Assembly: GCA_000818945.1 (NCBI GenBank)
Contig: KN805391.1
Coordinates: 526,196-590,195 of the forward strand
Length of the DNA stretch: 64,000 bases
Source of the DNA: Schizochytrium sp. CCTCC M209059
Taxonomy: Eukaryota; Sar; Bigyra; Thraustochytrida; Thraustochytriidae
Reading direction: 5' to 3'
Both the position numbers and the translations under genes were made by a program. A model generated the notes under the pieces. That model was not told where the DNA came from. It made no database searches and saw nothing but the letters and a program-made list of their open reading frames with translations. Shown here piece by piece: positions 1-10,242 of the stretch (position 1 is its first letter; every line of letters starts with the position of its first letter).

Positions 1-757
1 TGACACAGGTGTGGGTTCTTATGCTTTTCTATGCTTTTCCGGCCCCGATGGCTCTGCAGTGGTGACGGCGCGGCTGCGGGGAGGGGAGGTACCGCAAATG
101 AGCCCGCAGCGCCGCGACCTCCCCCCCCCTCCGCAGCAACGAACGCTGCGGCCTGGCGTTCGAAGCTGAGACTGTTCCCGCCCGCTTCCGGACATGAAGC
201 TCTCGCGACTGTAGGCAATTCGTGTACCCGCAGCTGCAGCTTCGCTAGCAGTAATCCCACCGAGATCCAATTGATCCGTTGCGGGTCAAAAGTGCGTTGC
301 GCACCCGGGAACGTGGGGAAGAGCAGCGCTGCAGCAGCCGTGGCTGCTGTTTGGTGTCGCCTGCAACACCGCTGCGCCTTCCTCGCTTTCGAAAGTTTGA
401 TCTTCTTGCTTCTGTTTGCAAGGCTTCCTGTTGTGTTGGTCATTTCGTTCATGCTCAACTTGCTCGCTCTGCAGCGAGGCCTTTTCCTGTTCGACTTGAA
501 CTTGCTTGCACTTGCCCTTGGGAGAAAGAATCAAGTTGAATTTTCTTCTTTCCTTTGTAACCAAAGCAAAGCAAAGCAAAGCAAAGCAAAGCAAAGCAAA
601 GCAAAGGTGGCGGCCCGTTCTCTCGAGAGAACGACGGCGCACGGTTCGCGTGGAGCGAGCAATATCCGTCGACGCCGCCGGCAGCGACGCGCAGAGACCG
701 ACCGCGCGAGGCGAGGATGCGCTGAGCGCCGCTGCGCGCAGTCGTTCCTCAGACGGC
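1..757. promoter_or_regulatory. 5' flank of the first gene
   Basis: No gene is recognised here. Long open frames exist on both strands but they are Arg/Ser/Ala-rich and show no family signature. The stretch 563-606 is a perfect (GCAAA)n pentanucleotide array ending about 150 bp before the ATG at 758. The region from 500 to 757 therefore probably holds the core promoter and 5' leader of the downstream gene. Confidence 0.4.
563..606. repeat. (GCAAA)n pentanucleotide microsatellite
   Basis: About nine uninterrupted GCAAA units lie about 150 bp upstream of the start codon at 758. The same style of GC-NNN pentamer array recurs in other promoter-side intervals of this window. Confidence 0.95.
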
Positions 758-3700
758 ATGGGCATCTTCGCCAGGACCACGAGGACAAGAAGAAGAGGCA
801 GCGGCCGCCGCCTCGTGCACCCGGACCCGGAAGACGTGCTGCGCGAGCTCGAGGCGGCGGACGCGCTGCGGCAGGACGAGGGGACCGCCGAGGGCGACAA
901 CGGGTCAGAGGGATCCTTCGAAGGGAGCTACGCCACGCGCCCCAAGCGGGGCACGATTCTGCAGAAATTCAGACGGCAGCTCTCCGGGTCCGTGTCCGAG
1001 GCCACGCTGCGCAGCGAGATCAGCGATGCGAGCGGGGCGACGACGGCGGCAGCGGGCGCGTCGCGCGCATTGCAGCAGCGCGAACTCGAGATCAAGTACT
1101 GCAGCAAGTTTGACGCCACCGAGTTTTCTATGCTCCGCTCGCGACAGCGCATCGAGCTCTTTGAGGACTTTGCAAATGACGCTCGGCGCTTCCCCGAGCG
1201 TCTGCAGCGTCTTGCTGTCGCAGCAAGTCTGTGCAAGCTCCTCGATCGCGTCTCACGTCGAACTGGGCACGAAATGATGCGCCCCGCCGTGCGGGCACTC
1301 GAAACCTTGCTGTCCAGCGAGACGAGTATCCGCGAGGCCTTTCTGGCAGACGTCGCGCGCCTCGGCACCTTGCCCTTTGTGGCCTCCAAGCTTGGCGCAG
1401 CCGCCATCGCGCAGGTCGAGACCGCAAGTAGCCATGAAAGCGCATGCGCCTGGCTGTACGTGGCACTTTCCTGGCTCCAAATCATGGCGCTTGTCGCGCC
1501 GTGCAGCAAGGCTGTGCGCGAGATCTGGGCAACGCAGGAAACCTTCGCCTTTGCCTTTGCCGCCCACGATCGCACGCAGCGCATGCGTTTTGAGTCCGGC
1601 ACTGAGGCCCTGCGCGTGCGCGAGCGCGCCGATGTCAGTCTCTTGCATTTTTTGGCCGAAATGGCCGGCGACAGACACGGTGCCGAGGTCCTGGCCACCA
1701 GCATGGACGGGCAGCTGGTCAAGACGCTTGCGACGCGTGCAAGCCATCTCGGTTTCGCCAAGAACCCGAGGACTATCGATGCCGCCGCCAAGGCGCTCTC
1801 AAACCTCGTCACGCGCTCGCGCTCGCTCGCCCTTGATTCTCTTGCCGCGCGAGAACTTGCGGAGGCGGTGCTCCGACTCCTTACTATGCAGCTCGCCGGG
1901 CCCGTAGACGAGCTCCTAGAACGCGACGATGCTGAACAGGAGCGTCACGAGAGCCTCGATAATGTGATTTCCGGACCTCCTGCACAAGGCGCAGGAGGCG
2001 CGACAGCTCGAGCGACAGCTCGAGCGACAGCCAGAGATGACCAAACCACAGTGCAGAACCTCTCAACCTCTCGCAACGCCAGCGGCCGCAATCGGAAAAT
2101 CGCCCCTGCTGCGCGAGCGCGGTCTCTTTTCCACACCCAGGCGGGCCCCGGCGAAGATGGAAGGTCCCAGGAGCCCTGTGTGTCTGCATTTCTCGACCTC
2201 CTGCGGGCCGCGCTCGCCCTGGCTCCGGAGACGCTGCTTCTCGCAGGCGCTACTCTGGCAGATGCCGACGGTAAGTCCGCCATGCCGCAGCCCGCGAGAC
2301 GGTCCGTGTCGTCTGCACGCGAAAATGCAGAGGATGCGCTCCTCTCGCGAGTCCGCGAGCTCAAGGACCAGGTACTGCGCGACCCGGCGCTGGCAGAAAA
2401 CGCCGTGGGCCACCTTTGGGCCCACCTTTTGCGGGTCGAGGAGATCCGTCACAAGAACGCTGCTCTTCTTGACGCCGACGGCGAAGGCCGCCTCTCGCGC
2501 CCCGCGTTCTATGCTTCCTTGCTCGGCACCTGCCGCAACTTTACGCCATGCACACAGGCCTCCGAAATTACCCAAAAGCTGCTCGTCGACGAGGCGGCCC
2601 ATTGCCGTCCTGGGGAACCGGATCAAAGCCAGCTGCAGACGCTGTTGGAACTCGTCGAGCGTCTCGTGCTTCGTGACCCGCTCGCCTCGGTTCAAGATCT
2701 TATGGAGTCTCTGCACAGATTGCTGACAAGACGAAGCGATTTCGATGTTGAGACTCTCGAGCGGGCAGCGCTGGTGTACGAGCGTCTCGGCGCAATGACG
2801 ACGACAGAGGCTCTGCGCCGTGTGGTCGCTCCTCTCATTGTCGACCTCGTGTCGCTGCCAGAAACGCAGGTCTTTCGCTGGGTGCTCCTCACAAGTTTAC
2901 AAGAGGCCCTCTTTGCAAAGACGGAGACCGAGGTGTCTTTAGGTGGGGGCCAACAACATCGATGGGCTCGCGCGCTCCTCTCGGCAGGTCTCCTTCGCAC
3001 CATAAGGTCAGACCTACAACTCGACGAGCCAGAGCATCTATCGCTGATTCAACTCCTCGTCGCTCTGACCTCATGCTGCTGCGAGAGGCTTCTGGAGCGA
3101 CCCGGCACTGAAGTTGGCAAAGGTTATGAGATCGCCACCACCACACCTGACGCCGACGCTTCCGAGACTCATTTGGCGATCCAGGCGGCAGCTTCGAGCA
3201 CTTGCAGAACAATCCTCCTGCTCTTAAACAAAAATCAACAAGCTCCCGATTCGATCGGGAGCGCACCGGACTATGTCAGCGATGATGGTGCAAGAAAATT
3301 ACATTGTGGATCTGGGCTCGTGCAGGTTGGCGAGAATCTTTTGCGTCTCGAGAGCAAGGAACGGCGGCGCGAAATTATCATGGACGAAAGTTCACCTGCA
3401 AATCTTGGTACGCTTGCACGCGCGCTATCCATGCGCCTTCGCGTCTTTCGCGGCGAGATTCCCATCGCGCTTGACAGAGACGCGGACACAATTTTTCCTA
3501 GCATCTCGGCTCTGGTTTATTGGCTGTCTGAAATGGCAGACGTGAGTGCTTTCGATCGCTGTCGCGACGAAGCCGACGCAATTCAAGGCCTTTACAGCGA
3601 TGTTCTCTCCATGCTTCTCATCAATGGACTCCCGGAGACCGATCCAGAACTGCACCGCCGCATTCTATTCATACTTTTTCGCTTACTGCGTTGCACTCAC

Positions 3701-4972
3701 GTGAACCACGCTGCTTCGCCGACTCTTGAAGTTAATGACCAGCGACGATTTCTCGCGTCCATTCTTCTCGGTACGCTTACGCTAGGTCTCGACAAAGCAC
3801 GTTCTTCGACGGCCTTGCCGCAAGAGATGACTGCTTCTGCTGAACGTCGCGGTTTAACGGCGCTCGTTCTCTTGCACTTGACGAGGGCTTCGCAGCCCTT
3901 TTGCAGTACTTTGCTTGAGGCAAAGTCGCTCGAGACTGTGCCCAAAGCGCTTCTCCTCTGTCTAAAAATCTCACAAGACAAGCCAGAGACAAGTGAAGTC
4001 TCATCAGCAAGTGGTGAAGCCTCACCAAAAACTAGTGGATCCTCACTGAAAACTAGGGAAGCAGAGATGAATTCGTTTCAGCTTTCTCTGGCAGCTGTAC
4101 TCTATTTACTTCTCGGGCACCAAGATGTCGAGAGACTACTTTGTAACGAAGTCTGCGTACGCGACATTATCAGGGTAATGCAGGCGTACTGTGCTCGTAC
4201 AGAGAGCCTCGGCATGAAGTCTGGTGCTCCGACTGAAAGCTTCGTGCTCTTTCTCGGCGTTATTCACAAGCTCGCCAATAGTTTTGAGCTTGTGAAAAAG
4301 GGCCCGACGCGAGCAGCGCATCGCGGGCAGCTTGACGAGATGCGTGGGCTCTTATCTGATCTCATCCGTCTCCAGAATACGCTCAAGCAGTCGGTTGACC
4401 TTGGGAGACATGCAGCAATCATTCCCGACCGTGGCGATCCGGAAGGCACGAGACGCGTACTCGATCTAGTTGTTGCAGCGAAACAAGCCATCATGGAAAT
4501 TCTTGCCATGTTACCTGCACGCGATCCTCGTGCGTTACGGACAAGACGGTATCAGCTGCTCTTGAGCGAGATTTCTCCGGGTCTTTGCACGATTGAATCG
4601 CTTCTTCGTCTTCAGCATGCGCACTTGGCAAAGGCCGAGCACCGCGACGTCAAGGCAGAGCCCCGTACCGAAATGGATATGTGGACACAAGCATATCACA
4701 AACTATTGCTTGCCTCGCCCGAGGTAGAGGCAAGCTTTCGGGCATGCGAGGCAGAGGCACGAGCCAAGGCATCTCTGGCCGCGAGGCACATACTCAGAGA
4801 TGCAAGGACCAAACTTGCACCGCCCATTCCCGAGGAACAAGAGCGAGCAAAGCCATTGCATCGAGATCTCGATGTCTTTTTTCACGAGACAATTTACACT
4901 CGTGGAATCGTCGATATGGACGCAGAGGAGCAAGCGCGATTCGATCTCGCAACATTGACAAAACAAAGTTAA
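758..4972 (+). CDS. Large helical hypothetical protein, 1404 aa
   Basis: The family is not recognised. The open frame extends upstream to about 506, but the first convincing ATG is at 758; upstream codons translate the GCAAA microsatellite. The N-terminal ~100 residues are basic and low-complexity. From about residue 110 onward the protein is almost entirely amphipathic helix rich in Leu, Ala, Arg and Glu, with many LL and RLL pairs. This suggests an alpha-solenoid (ARM/HEAT-like) scaffold, which is inference only. A short internal repeat (ARAT units) sits near 2000-2035. One degenerate EF-hand-like loop (Asp572, Asp574, Glu576, Gly577) lacks the usual Glu at position 12, so calcium binding is doubtful. 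No transmembrane segment or signal peptide is evident. It converges on the next gene with a 209-bp gap. Confidence 0.75.
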   Translation: MGIFARTTRTRRRGSGRRLVHPDPEDVLRELEAADALRQDEGTAEGDNGSEGSFEGSYATRPKRGTILQKFRRQLSGSVSEATLRSEISDASGATTAAAGASRALQQRELEIKYCSKFDATEFSMLRSRQRIELFEDFANDARRFPERLQRLAVAASLCKLLDRVSRRTGHEMMRPAVRALETLLSSETSIREAFLADVARLGTLPFVASKLGAAAIAQVETASSHESACAWLYVALSWLQIMALVAPCSKAVREIWATQETFAFAFAAHDRTQRMRFESGTEALRVRERADVSLLHFLAEMAGDRHGAEVLATSMDGQLVKTLATRASHLGFAKNPRTIDAAAKALSNLVTRSRSLALDSLAARELAEAVLRLLTMQLAGPVDELLERDDAEQERHESLDNVISGPPAQGAGGATARATARATARDDQTTVQNLSTSRNASGRNRKIAPAARARSLFHTQAGPGEDGRSQEPCVSAFLDLLRAALALAPETLLLAGATLADADGKSAMPQPARRSVSSARENAEDALLSRVRELKDQVLRDPALAENAVGHLWAHLLRVEEIRHKNAALLDADGEGRLSRPAFYASLLGTCRNFTPCTQASEITQKLLVDEAAHCRPGEPDQSQLQTLLELVERLVLRDPLASVQDLMESLHRLLTRRSDFDVETLERAALVYERLGAMTTTEALRRVVAPLIVDLVSLPETQVFRWVLLTSLQEALFAKTETEVSLGGGQQHRWARALLSAGLLRTIRSDLQLDEPEHLSLIQLLVALTSCCCERLLERPGTEVGKGYEIATTTPDADASETHLAIQAAASSTCRTILLLLNKNQQAPDSIGSAPDYVSDDGARKLHCGSGLVQVGENLLRLESKERRREIIMDESSPANLGTLARALSMRLRVFRGEIPIALDRDADTIFPSISALVYWLSEMADVSAFDRCRDEADAIQGLYSDVLSMLLINGLPETDPELHRRILFILFRLLRCTHVNHAASPTLEVNDQRRFLASILLGTLTLGLDKARSSTALPQEMTASAERRGLTALVLLHLTRASQPFCSTLLEAKSLETVPKALLLCLKISQDKPETSEVSSASGEASPKTSGSSLKTREAEMNSFQLSLAAVLYLLLGHQDVERLLCNEVCVRDIIRVMQAYCARTESLGMKSGAPTESFVLFLGVIHKLANSFELVKKGPTRAAHRGQLDEMRGLLSDLIRLQNTLKQSVDLGRHAAIIPDRGDPEGTRRVLDLVVAAKQAIMEILAMLPARDPRALRTRRYQLLLSEISPGLCTIESLLRLQHAHLAKAEHRDVKAEPRTEMDMWTQAYHKLLLASPEVEASFRACEAEARAKASLAARHILRDARTKLAPPIPEEQERAKPLHRDLDVFFHETIYTRGIVDMDAEEQARFDLATLTKQS

Positions 4973-5181
4973 TTTTTATTTTGTTTTTTGCATCTTTTGT
5001 TTTCGTTTTCTCATTGTCATCATCATCGTCGTGCGTCGTCTCCTTCTTGTTTTATAATTATTCCATTTCGACGGCGATCATTGTTTTTGATAGGAAACGA
5101 GTCCGAGTCACTGTTCATGCGCACATTATATTCCTTTAAAAAAAAATAGCTTCCTCTTGATCATTCGATCCCCCGTTTTGA

Positions 5182-8100
5182 TCAGTCATGACGCTGAAGA
5201 CGCAGAATCTCTTCAAAGGCACCAATCCACTCTCCTCGGAGCTCGCCATCATCCGCCTCGAGATCCAAAGTACGGTCCTTCCCATGCAGAGAAAAACAAA
5301 GAGAGCGTTTGATCTCTACACCGCTGTCCGAAGAAACCGACTCCGAACGCCGACGAAGATGCCAAGGGCCCGTGTTGGGCTTGAGCAAACGTTGCAGACG
5401 ATCTGTTTGCAAGCCGTCCGTCACCTGAGTAATTTCTTGCACTGCGAGCGAACGCGCACGGACACGGGGTCCTGATTTGGACGGTTTGCGGTCCACGGGG
5501 CACCAATATACCCGCTGGAGGCGTTCGTCGCACCACACAAAGCGGCGGTGTGGGTAGCCCCGCCGACCATGCTTAAGAAAGACCCCACCGTGGCAAAGCA
5601 GCTCATACGTCGGCTGGCTTACACGTCCCAGGAGATCGACTGAAGCCAGGGTGAGCGAGCCGTCCGCATTGTCACTGAGGTGCGGAATCTGGCTGTTCTG
5701 CGCCTCACTCGTTGATACGCCCGATGTGGGTCCTCCTGCGCTCGATTTCGCCATGCTCCGTTTCGACCGCAGCGTTGACGTGTCAGCATCGTCGCTCGAG
5801 CTGTCCATCTCTGAGTCGCCGCTGTTGTCTTTCTCCTCGCTGTCGAGACATCCCGACGGATCGTTCGCATTTTCGACGGACCCGTCGCGGTCGCCGCCAG
5901 TGTTTTTGTCTGCAGACAATTCCGTGGCGCTCGAACGCTTCGGGGCGTCGATAGGCTTGAGGCCAAAGTCCCGCGGACTCTGCGTGCTCACGGAGCAGCG
6001 CGGAGATGTCTTTCCGTTCGCATCCACGTCCGCGAAGCTGTCGCGCGCCAGGAGCCCTTTGGACTCGCCCGCACGCGCAGGCGAGTGCGCCAGAGAGCCT
6101 CCTTGCGCGAGCTTTGTGTTGCCAAGAGAGCCGTCGTGGCCGAGGGTAAAGGGAGACTGCTGTCCCCGCAGGAGGTCTTGGTCACTTCCGAAGAGTCCCT
6201 CGAGACGATGCTCGACGCCCTCGGCATCATCCTCGTCGTCGCCGTCGAGGAGCCCAAAGGCAGAGCGAGACCTCTCGCGCATGGCCTGCTGCTGCTGCTG
6301 CTGGTCGTGAGTCGGCGAGCGGTCCTGAAGCCCGAGCAGCGCGGCGACAGCGGGTCCGTTCGGGTTTCCTCCAGCCGTGCGTGCCTCTTCAGCGGCGACG
6401 AGCTGCTCGAGGACGCGGCGCCCGTCCCCAAGAAATGACGCGGCATGGTCGCGGCGGTTCGATGCAGAGCCGCCAGACCGTTTGGTCCCTGCGCTGAGGC
6501 TGCGTCGCCGGTTTGCAGGCGGCGAGGCCCAGTCGCTGGCGCGGGAAAGTGCCCCCGGGGTCAGCGGCGCGGACGCGGCATTGCCTAAAGCCTGCTCGGG
6601 GTCCGTCACGTGGTATACGACATTGTTGTCTTCGTCGTCGGAAAGATCTTCGTCGGAAAGATAATCGGGCTGGCCGTCGTGCTTCCACATGTCCACGTAA
6701 CGCTTGTAGAGCATCTTGGTCCCGGAAAGTAGCCCATGCGGGTACTTGCTAACGTCTTTACGTTTCTCGACAATGTCCATGACGTATGATTTGCGAAGGC
6801 ACTTGGAAAAGTGCTGCACAAGAGCCTTGACCGCCAGCTCAGGCCGGCGGCCTGTAGCCAGGTCCGGAAAAGCATACCACGCCACACGAAGAAGCGCGCC
6901 GAGAAACTGACCAAAGCGCATGGTTGGACGTTCCCATATTGGATCGCCCGAGGCGTGCTGCAAGAGGTATCTCTGCTGCGTCATGAGGGGTTGCGACCGC
7001 TCGGGCTCATCGGCATCTTCGTAGGCAAGCCCGAGCTTGGCGCCCTGAGAAGACGACGCGCGACCTTTGAGTGGCAGGGGGATTTGGCTCGCGGCGCAAA
7101 CGTAAATTTCAGCAAGCCATGGGCGGATGTTGAGTTCGGCAAACTGGAAATCGAGAGAAAAGGTCGAAAAGGTTGGCCAATAAAAACAGGCATCGGTTTC
7201 CATGTCGAGCTTGTTGGAGGGTACTGCAGGCGCGTAAAAGCCGAAGATCTCGTAAAAGGGCTTGACAAAGGGCTGCAGCGTGGCAAGGACCTCGGGTCGC
7301 TCGGCGAGGTCGGCATGCATGTCCCATTTGCGCAAGTTCCACGTAGCTGCGCGAGGAAGTATCACGTGTGTGAGCAGCTGCACAAAGTTCGCCAGGATGG
7401 TATACTCCTCCTGGGCCTTTTCTGCTGCGGTAAGATGGCGCTGATTCGGGGAACCCGGAGGTTTACGCGCGCTCTGTTTTTGTCGAATTTTACGCGCAAG
7501 CATCATGAGAGCGTCGAGAAAGTCGGCAAAGCACATGCGGTTGCTGCGCGAGCCGCTCTTGCATGTCGCGGTGAAGATGAGGTTGAGTTTGGCAGGAGTG
7601 AAGCTGTGATCGTCTACGAGATTACAGTCCTGCAAAAAACCATAGAAACCCCGCCGGTCCATGCTGAAAGGCCTGTTCGAGTCAATCTGGGCGCAGTAAT
7701 ACGTAAAGGCGCGCCACAGATCCGCATAGCGTTCCATCACCACATTGGCAGCGGTAGTGCCACCCACGTGTGGCGTGAAAGGTCCGTGAGTCCCTGGCGA
7801 GAGTAGTGACTCGCTACGCTCCTCGCAAGAAAGGCCATCGCGGATCGTATCCTCTGCGTGTTCCTCGCCGGTGCCACCATCAGGTCCGTCCCCGCCATCG
7901 GCCAGATGTTCTCTTTCGTCAAAAGCTGCGACTTGAATCTCGGTATACACGTCCTCTTCGTCATCTGTGTGGCTGTTCTTGCTATTGAGGCCGCCCAAGG
8001 TACCATTTTGACCGTCGCCACGCACTGGAACGGCCTCGGTGTCACTCTCGCTGGGTTGGGAAAGCACTTCGATGACCTCTGTATCGCCGCGCAGTGAGTA

Positions 8101-9102
8101 TTGCCGTGTCTGTTGATGATGGCGCGAAAGTGTCGACACTTCGCGTCGCTCAGGATCCGTACACAGTGGCGCTGAAAATGCTCCTGCGCGCGGAGAACTG
8201 GAGCCGTCGAGTGAGAGCGCGACCCCGGCTGCATGATGTGGAGAGCGAGGCCCGCTGCGGGATGTTCGAATGCCAGGTCCGGCTCGTGGGCTGTCTGAGT
8301 GCCGCAAGGTCTTGCGAAATTCAGGCCGCACAACTGAGCCTTCATGATCGAGCATGGATCCTGGCTTGCGCACGAGCAAGATCTCGCGACGATCAAGCAT
8401 TCCTGTTGCCAGAACAGCGCTAATAATCGCTGAGTCTGGCCACGCGCAGCCATCCTCGTCCATGAGTACAACTTGGTCCGAGGGAAAGCTCCAATACCGC
8501 GCGGCTTCTCGCCGGAGCTGGGCAAACGTGTATCCAGTGGTGACCCAAAGGTGGTAGGGTTCGCCAAGAAAGCTGACTGTGACCTTGCTGCTCACATAGC
8601 TTCCACTTTGGGCATGCTGATGAAGCGGACGATGAAATGGCGCTGTCAAGGTTGATTGCCGAAGCGGGTCATGCGTGCTTGAGAGGGCACCTGCACCTGA
8701 ACCTGCACCTGCGCCTGTGCTTATGCTTGTGCCTGCACCAGTACCTGTGCCTGCGCTCGAACCTGCGCTTGCACTTGCGCCAGTAGGGGTCCGAGAACCT
8801 TGTCGGTGGTGCGCAGACTCTCGAGTGCGCAAATGAATTACTGGAAGAAACTCGCGTGCAAGAATGCAAGCCTCTTGCTTGCGCGAGATGGGGACTCCGT
8901 CGGGTAGCTGGAACTGAAAGGTGTTTGTATCCGAGAGACCATCAACTTCGGCCACAATCTTTTGGCGAGCATCCGCCAAGTTACTCGAGGACCCGACCTC
9001 GACAAAACCGATGATGCCTTTGCCTTCTACACTAATGCGGAGCACGTCGGTGCTTGACCAAGCGGACGGCCCTGTCGGCGCCGCGCCGACGAGAGGCGCC
9101 AT
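5182..9102 (-). CDS. Beta-grasp, p25-alpha-like and PH domain protein, 1306 aa
   Basis: The start is the ATG whose codon ends at 9102; the longer frame opens only at a TTG two codons upstream. Residues about 20-95 and 170-255 each resemble a ubiquitin-like beta-grasp fold. Residues about 456-540 resemble the p25-alpha/TPPP module: a leading aromatic helix, a conserved D-C-x-L-x-D segment, then an F-x-D-F-x-x-A-L helix. A second EF-hand-like helical segment follows near residues 700-760. The middle is Ser/Asp-rich and disordered. The last ~140 residues fit a PH domain ending in the usual Trp-containing helix (GEWIGAFEEIL). p25-alpha proteins bind microtubules and PH domains bind phosphoinositides, so a membrane-microtubule adaptor role is plausible inference. 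It shares a divergent intergenic region with the TTLL gene. Confidence 0.8.
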   Translation of the reverse strand: MAPLVGAAPTGPSAWSSTDVLRISVEGKGIIGFVEVGSSSNLADARQKIVAEVDGLSDTNTFQFQLPDGVPISRKQEACILAREFLPVIHLRTRESAHHRQGSRTPTGASASAGSSAGTGTGAGTSISTGAGAGSGAGALSSTHDPLRQSTLTAPFHRPLHQHAQSGSYVSSKVTVSFLGEPYHLWVTTGYTFAQLRREAARYWSFPSDQVVLMDEDGCAWPDSAIISAVLATGMLDRREILLVRKPGSMLDHEGSVVRPEFRKTLRHSDSPRAGPGIRTSRSGPRSPHHAAGVALSLDGSSSPRAGAFSAPLCTDPERREVSTLSRHHQQTRQYSLRGDTEVIEVLSQPSESDTEAVPVRGDGQNGTLGGLNSKNSHTDDEEDVYTEIQVAAFDEREHLADGGDGPDGGTGEEHAEDTIRDGLSCEERSESLLSPGTHGPFTPHVGGTTAANVVMERYADLWRAFTYYCAQIDSNRPFSMDRRGFYGFLQDCNLVDDHSFTPAKLNLIFTATCKSGSRSNRMCFADFLDALMMLARKIRQKQSARKPPGSPNQRHLTAAEKAQEEYTILANFVQLLTHVILPRAATWNLRKWDMHADLAERPEVLATLQPFVKPFYEIFGFYAPAVPSNKLDMETDACFYWPTFSTFSLDFQFAELNIRPWLAEIYVCAASQIPLPLKGRASSSQGAKLGLAYEDADEPERSQPLMTQQRYLLQHASGDPIWERPTMRFGQFLGALLRVAWYAFPDLATGRRPELAVKALVQHFSKCLRKSYVMDIVEKRKDVSKYPHGLLSGTKMLYKRYVDMWKHDGQPDYLSDEDLSDDEDNNVVYHVTDPEQALGNAASAPLTPGALSRASDWASPPANRRRSLSAGTKRSGGSASNRRDHAASFLGDGRRVLEQLVAAEEARTAGGNPNGPAVAALLGLQDRSPTHDQQQQQQAMRERSRSAFGLLDGDDEDDAEGVEHRLEGLFGSDQDLLRGQQSPFTLGHDGSLGNTKLAQGGSLAHSPARAGESKGLLARDSFADVDANGKTSPRCSVSTQSPRDFGLKPIDAPKRSSATELSADKNTGGDRDGSVENANDPSGCLDSEEKDNSGDSEMDSSSDDADTSTLRSKRSMAKSSAGGPTSGVSTSEAQNSQIPHLSDNADGSLTLASVDLLGRVSQPTYELLCHGGVFLKHGRRGYPHRRFVWCDERLQRVYWCPVDRKPSKSGPRVRARSLAVQEITQVTDGLQTDRLQRLLKPNTGPWHLRRRSESVSSDSGVEIKRSLCFSLHGKDRTLDLEADDGELRGEWIGAFEEILRLQRHD

Positions 9103-10242
9103 CGTCAATGGCTAGCTGCCTCAGGTTTCAAAAGCAAAAAGGTGTTCCTTTTTATTTGCTTGTTTGCTTTGTCTTGCGGCAGCCGCACGTCGTAGGTTTC
9201 GTTGTCCGCCACCCTTGCGTGTGAGCGGAGCGTGCGTGCAGAAATAGGTTGTGGCTACTCGTGCCGATGCGAAGCGTGACGCGTCCGTACACGTTCGTCG
9301 AAGGTGTTTGTGCCCAAGCGCCCTGAGCGCCTTCTCGCGCGCACGGCACCTCGAAGTATTTGTGCTCGAGGCCTTCACGGCCCGGTCGCGAAACAGGTGT
9401 GAGTGCTTCTTCTAGCGAACGAACGTTGCGAGGGAGCGACGGTACTCTTGGTAGACAATCAATCACAAATAAGGTATAAGGTAGACAACCCGTTGGCTTG
9501 TACGTGTCCGGCAGTGGATTCGTGCTCCCGATACTGTCTTGGCTGACTGCGAATGGACCAAAGCCTGCTCTAGCAAAAAGCACAGCACAGCACAGCACAG
9601 CACAGCACAGCACAAGCCTAGTATATGGTAAGTATAAACAATGGCATCAAAGCCGTTCAACGGATAGCCGGGTTGCGCAGTCTCGATGGATCCGGCGAAG
9701 AAAAAAACGCGCGGACTCCTCCTACTACGGCTGGTTCAAGGCTTGCTGGGTGGCCGGTTGACTGGAAAGCGGGTTGGTGTTGCGGGTGCGCTACTTTTTT
9801 TTGGGGAAAGATCTATGGTGCGTCTCTAGCTGGCTGCACGTGCCGCGAAGAGCTGTTGCCCTAAAAAATGAAAAAAAAAATGGTTGCTCTGGTCGGATGT
9901 GCTAGTGAGATGCGATCAGAAGCAGCGGGATGTCGCACTGCGAAGACATCATGAGGATTTTCTTTGCTTTGCTTTGCTTTTCGACGCAAGCAATGGAAGG
10001 CAGTCGAAACACAATTAAAGCGAAGGAGGCGAAGAGGATATTGATGGCCAAACATCGGAAGACATCGCTGTCTCGCGAGCAGAGCAAGTAGGCCAAGGGT
10101 CAAGCAAACAAATAGAAAGACTCATCTTGTGCTCAGGCGGCCTACGTCTACGAACAGATCAGGGATCTGCACCTCGCACGCAAGACGAGATTCCTTCATC
10201 CATTTTTGCATTCGGGTCTGAGCGACGCCGCCCTACGAAAAG
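9103..10242. promoter_or_regulatory. Divergent intergenic region between the PH-domain gene and the TTLL gene
   Basis: No gene is recognised in this 1.1-kb interval. It should carry the promoters of both flanking genes. It contains a (GCACA)n array at 9580-9614 and a short TTTGC array at 9962-9980, the latter about 260 bp before the TTLL start. Confidence 0.5.
9580..9614. repeat. (CACAG)n pentanucleotide microsatellite
   Basis: About seven tandem CACAG units lie in the middle of a divergent promoter interval. Confidence 0.95.

Noticed and set aside
31..1113. 360-codon open frame at the left end on the plus strand
   Set aside because: It starts at a non-ATG codon, is Arg/Ala low-complexity and overlaps the better-supported gene in another frame.
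2471..2506. Calcium-binding EF-hand in the first large protein
   Set aside because: There is a single loop with no Glu at position 12 and no partner hand.
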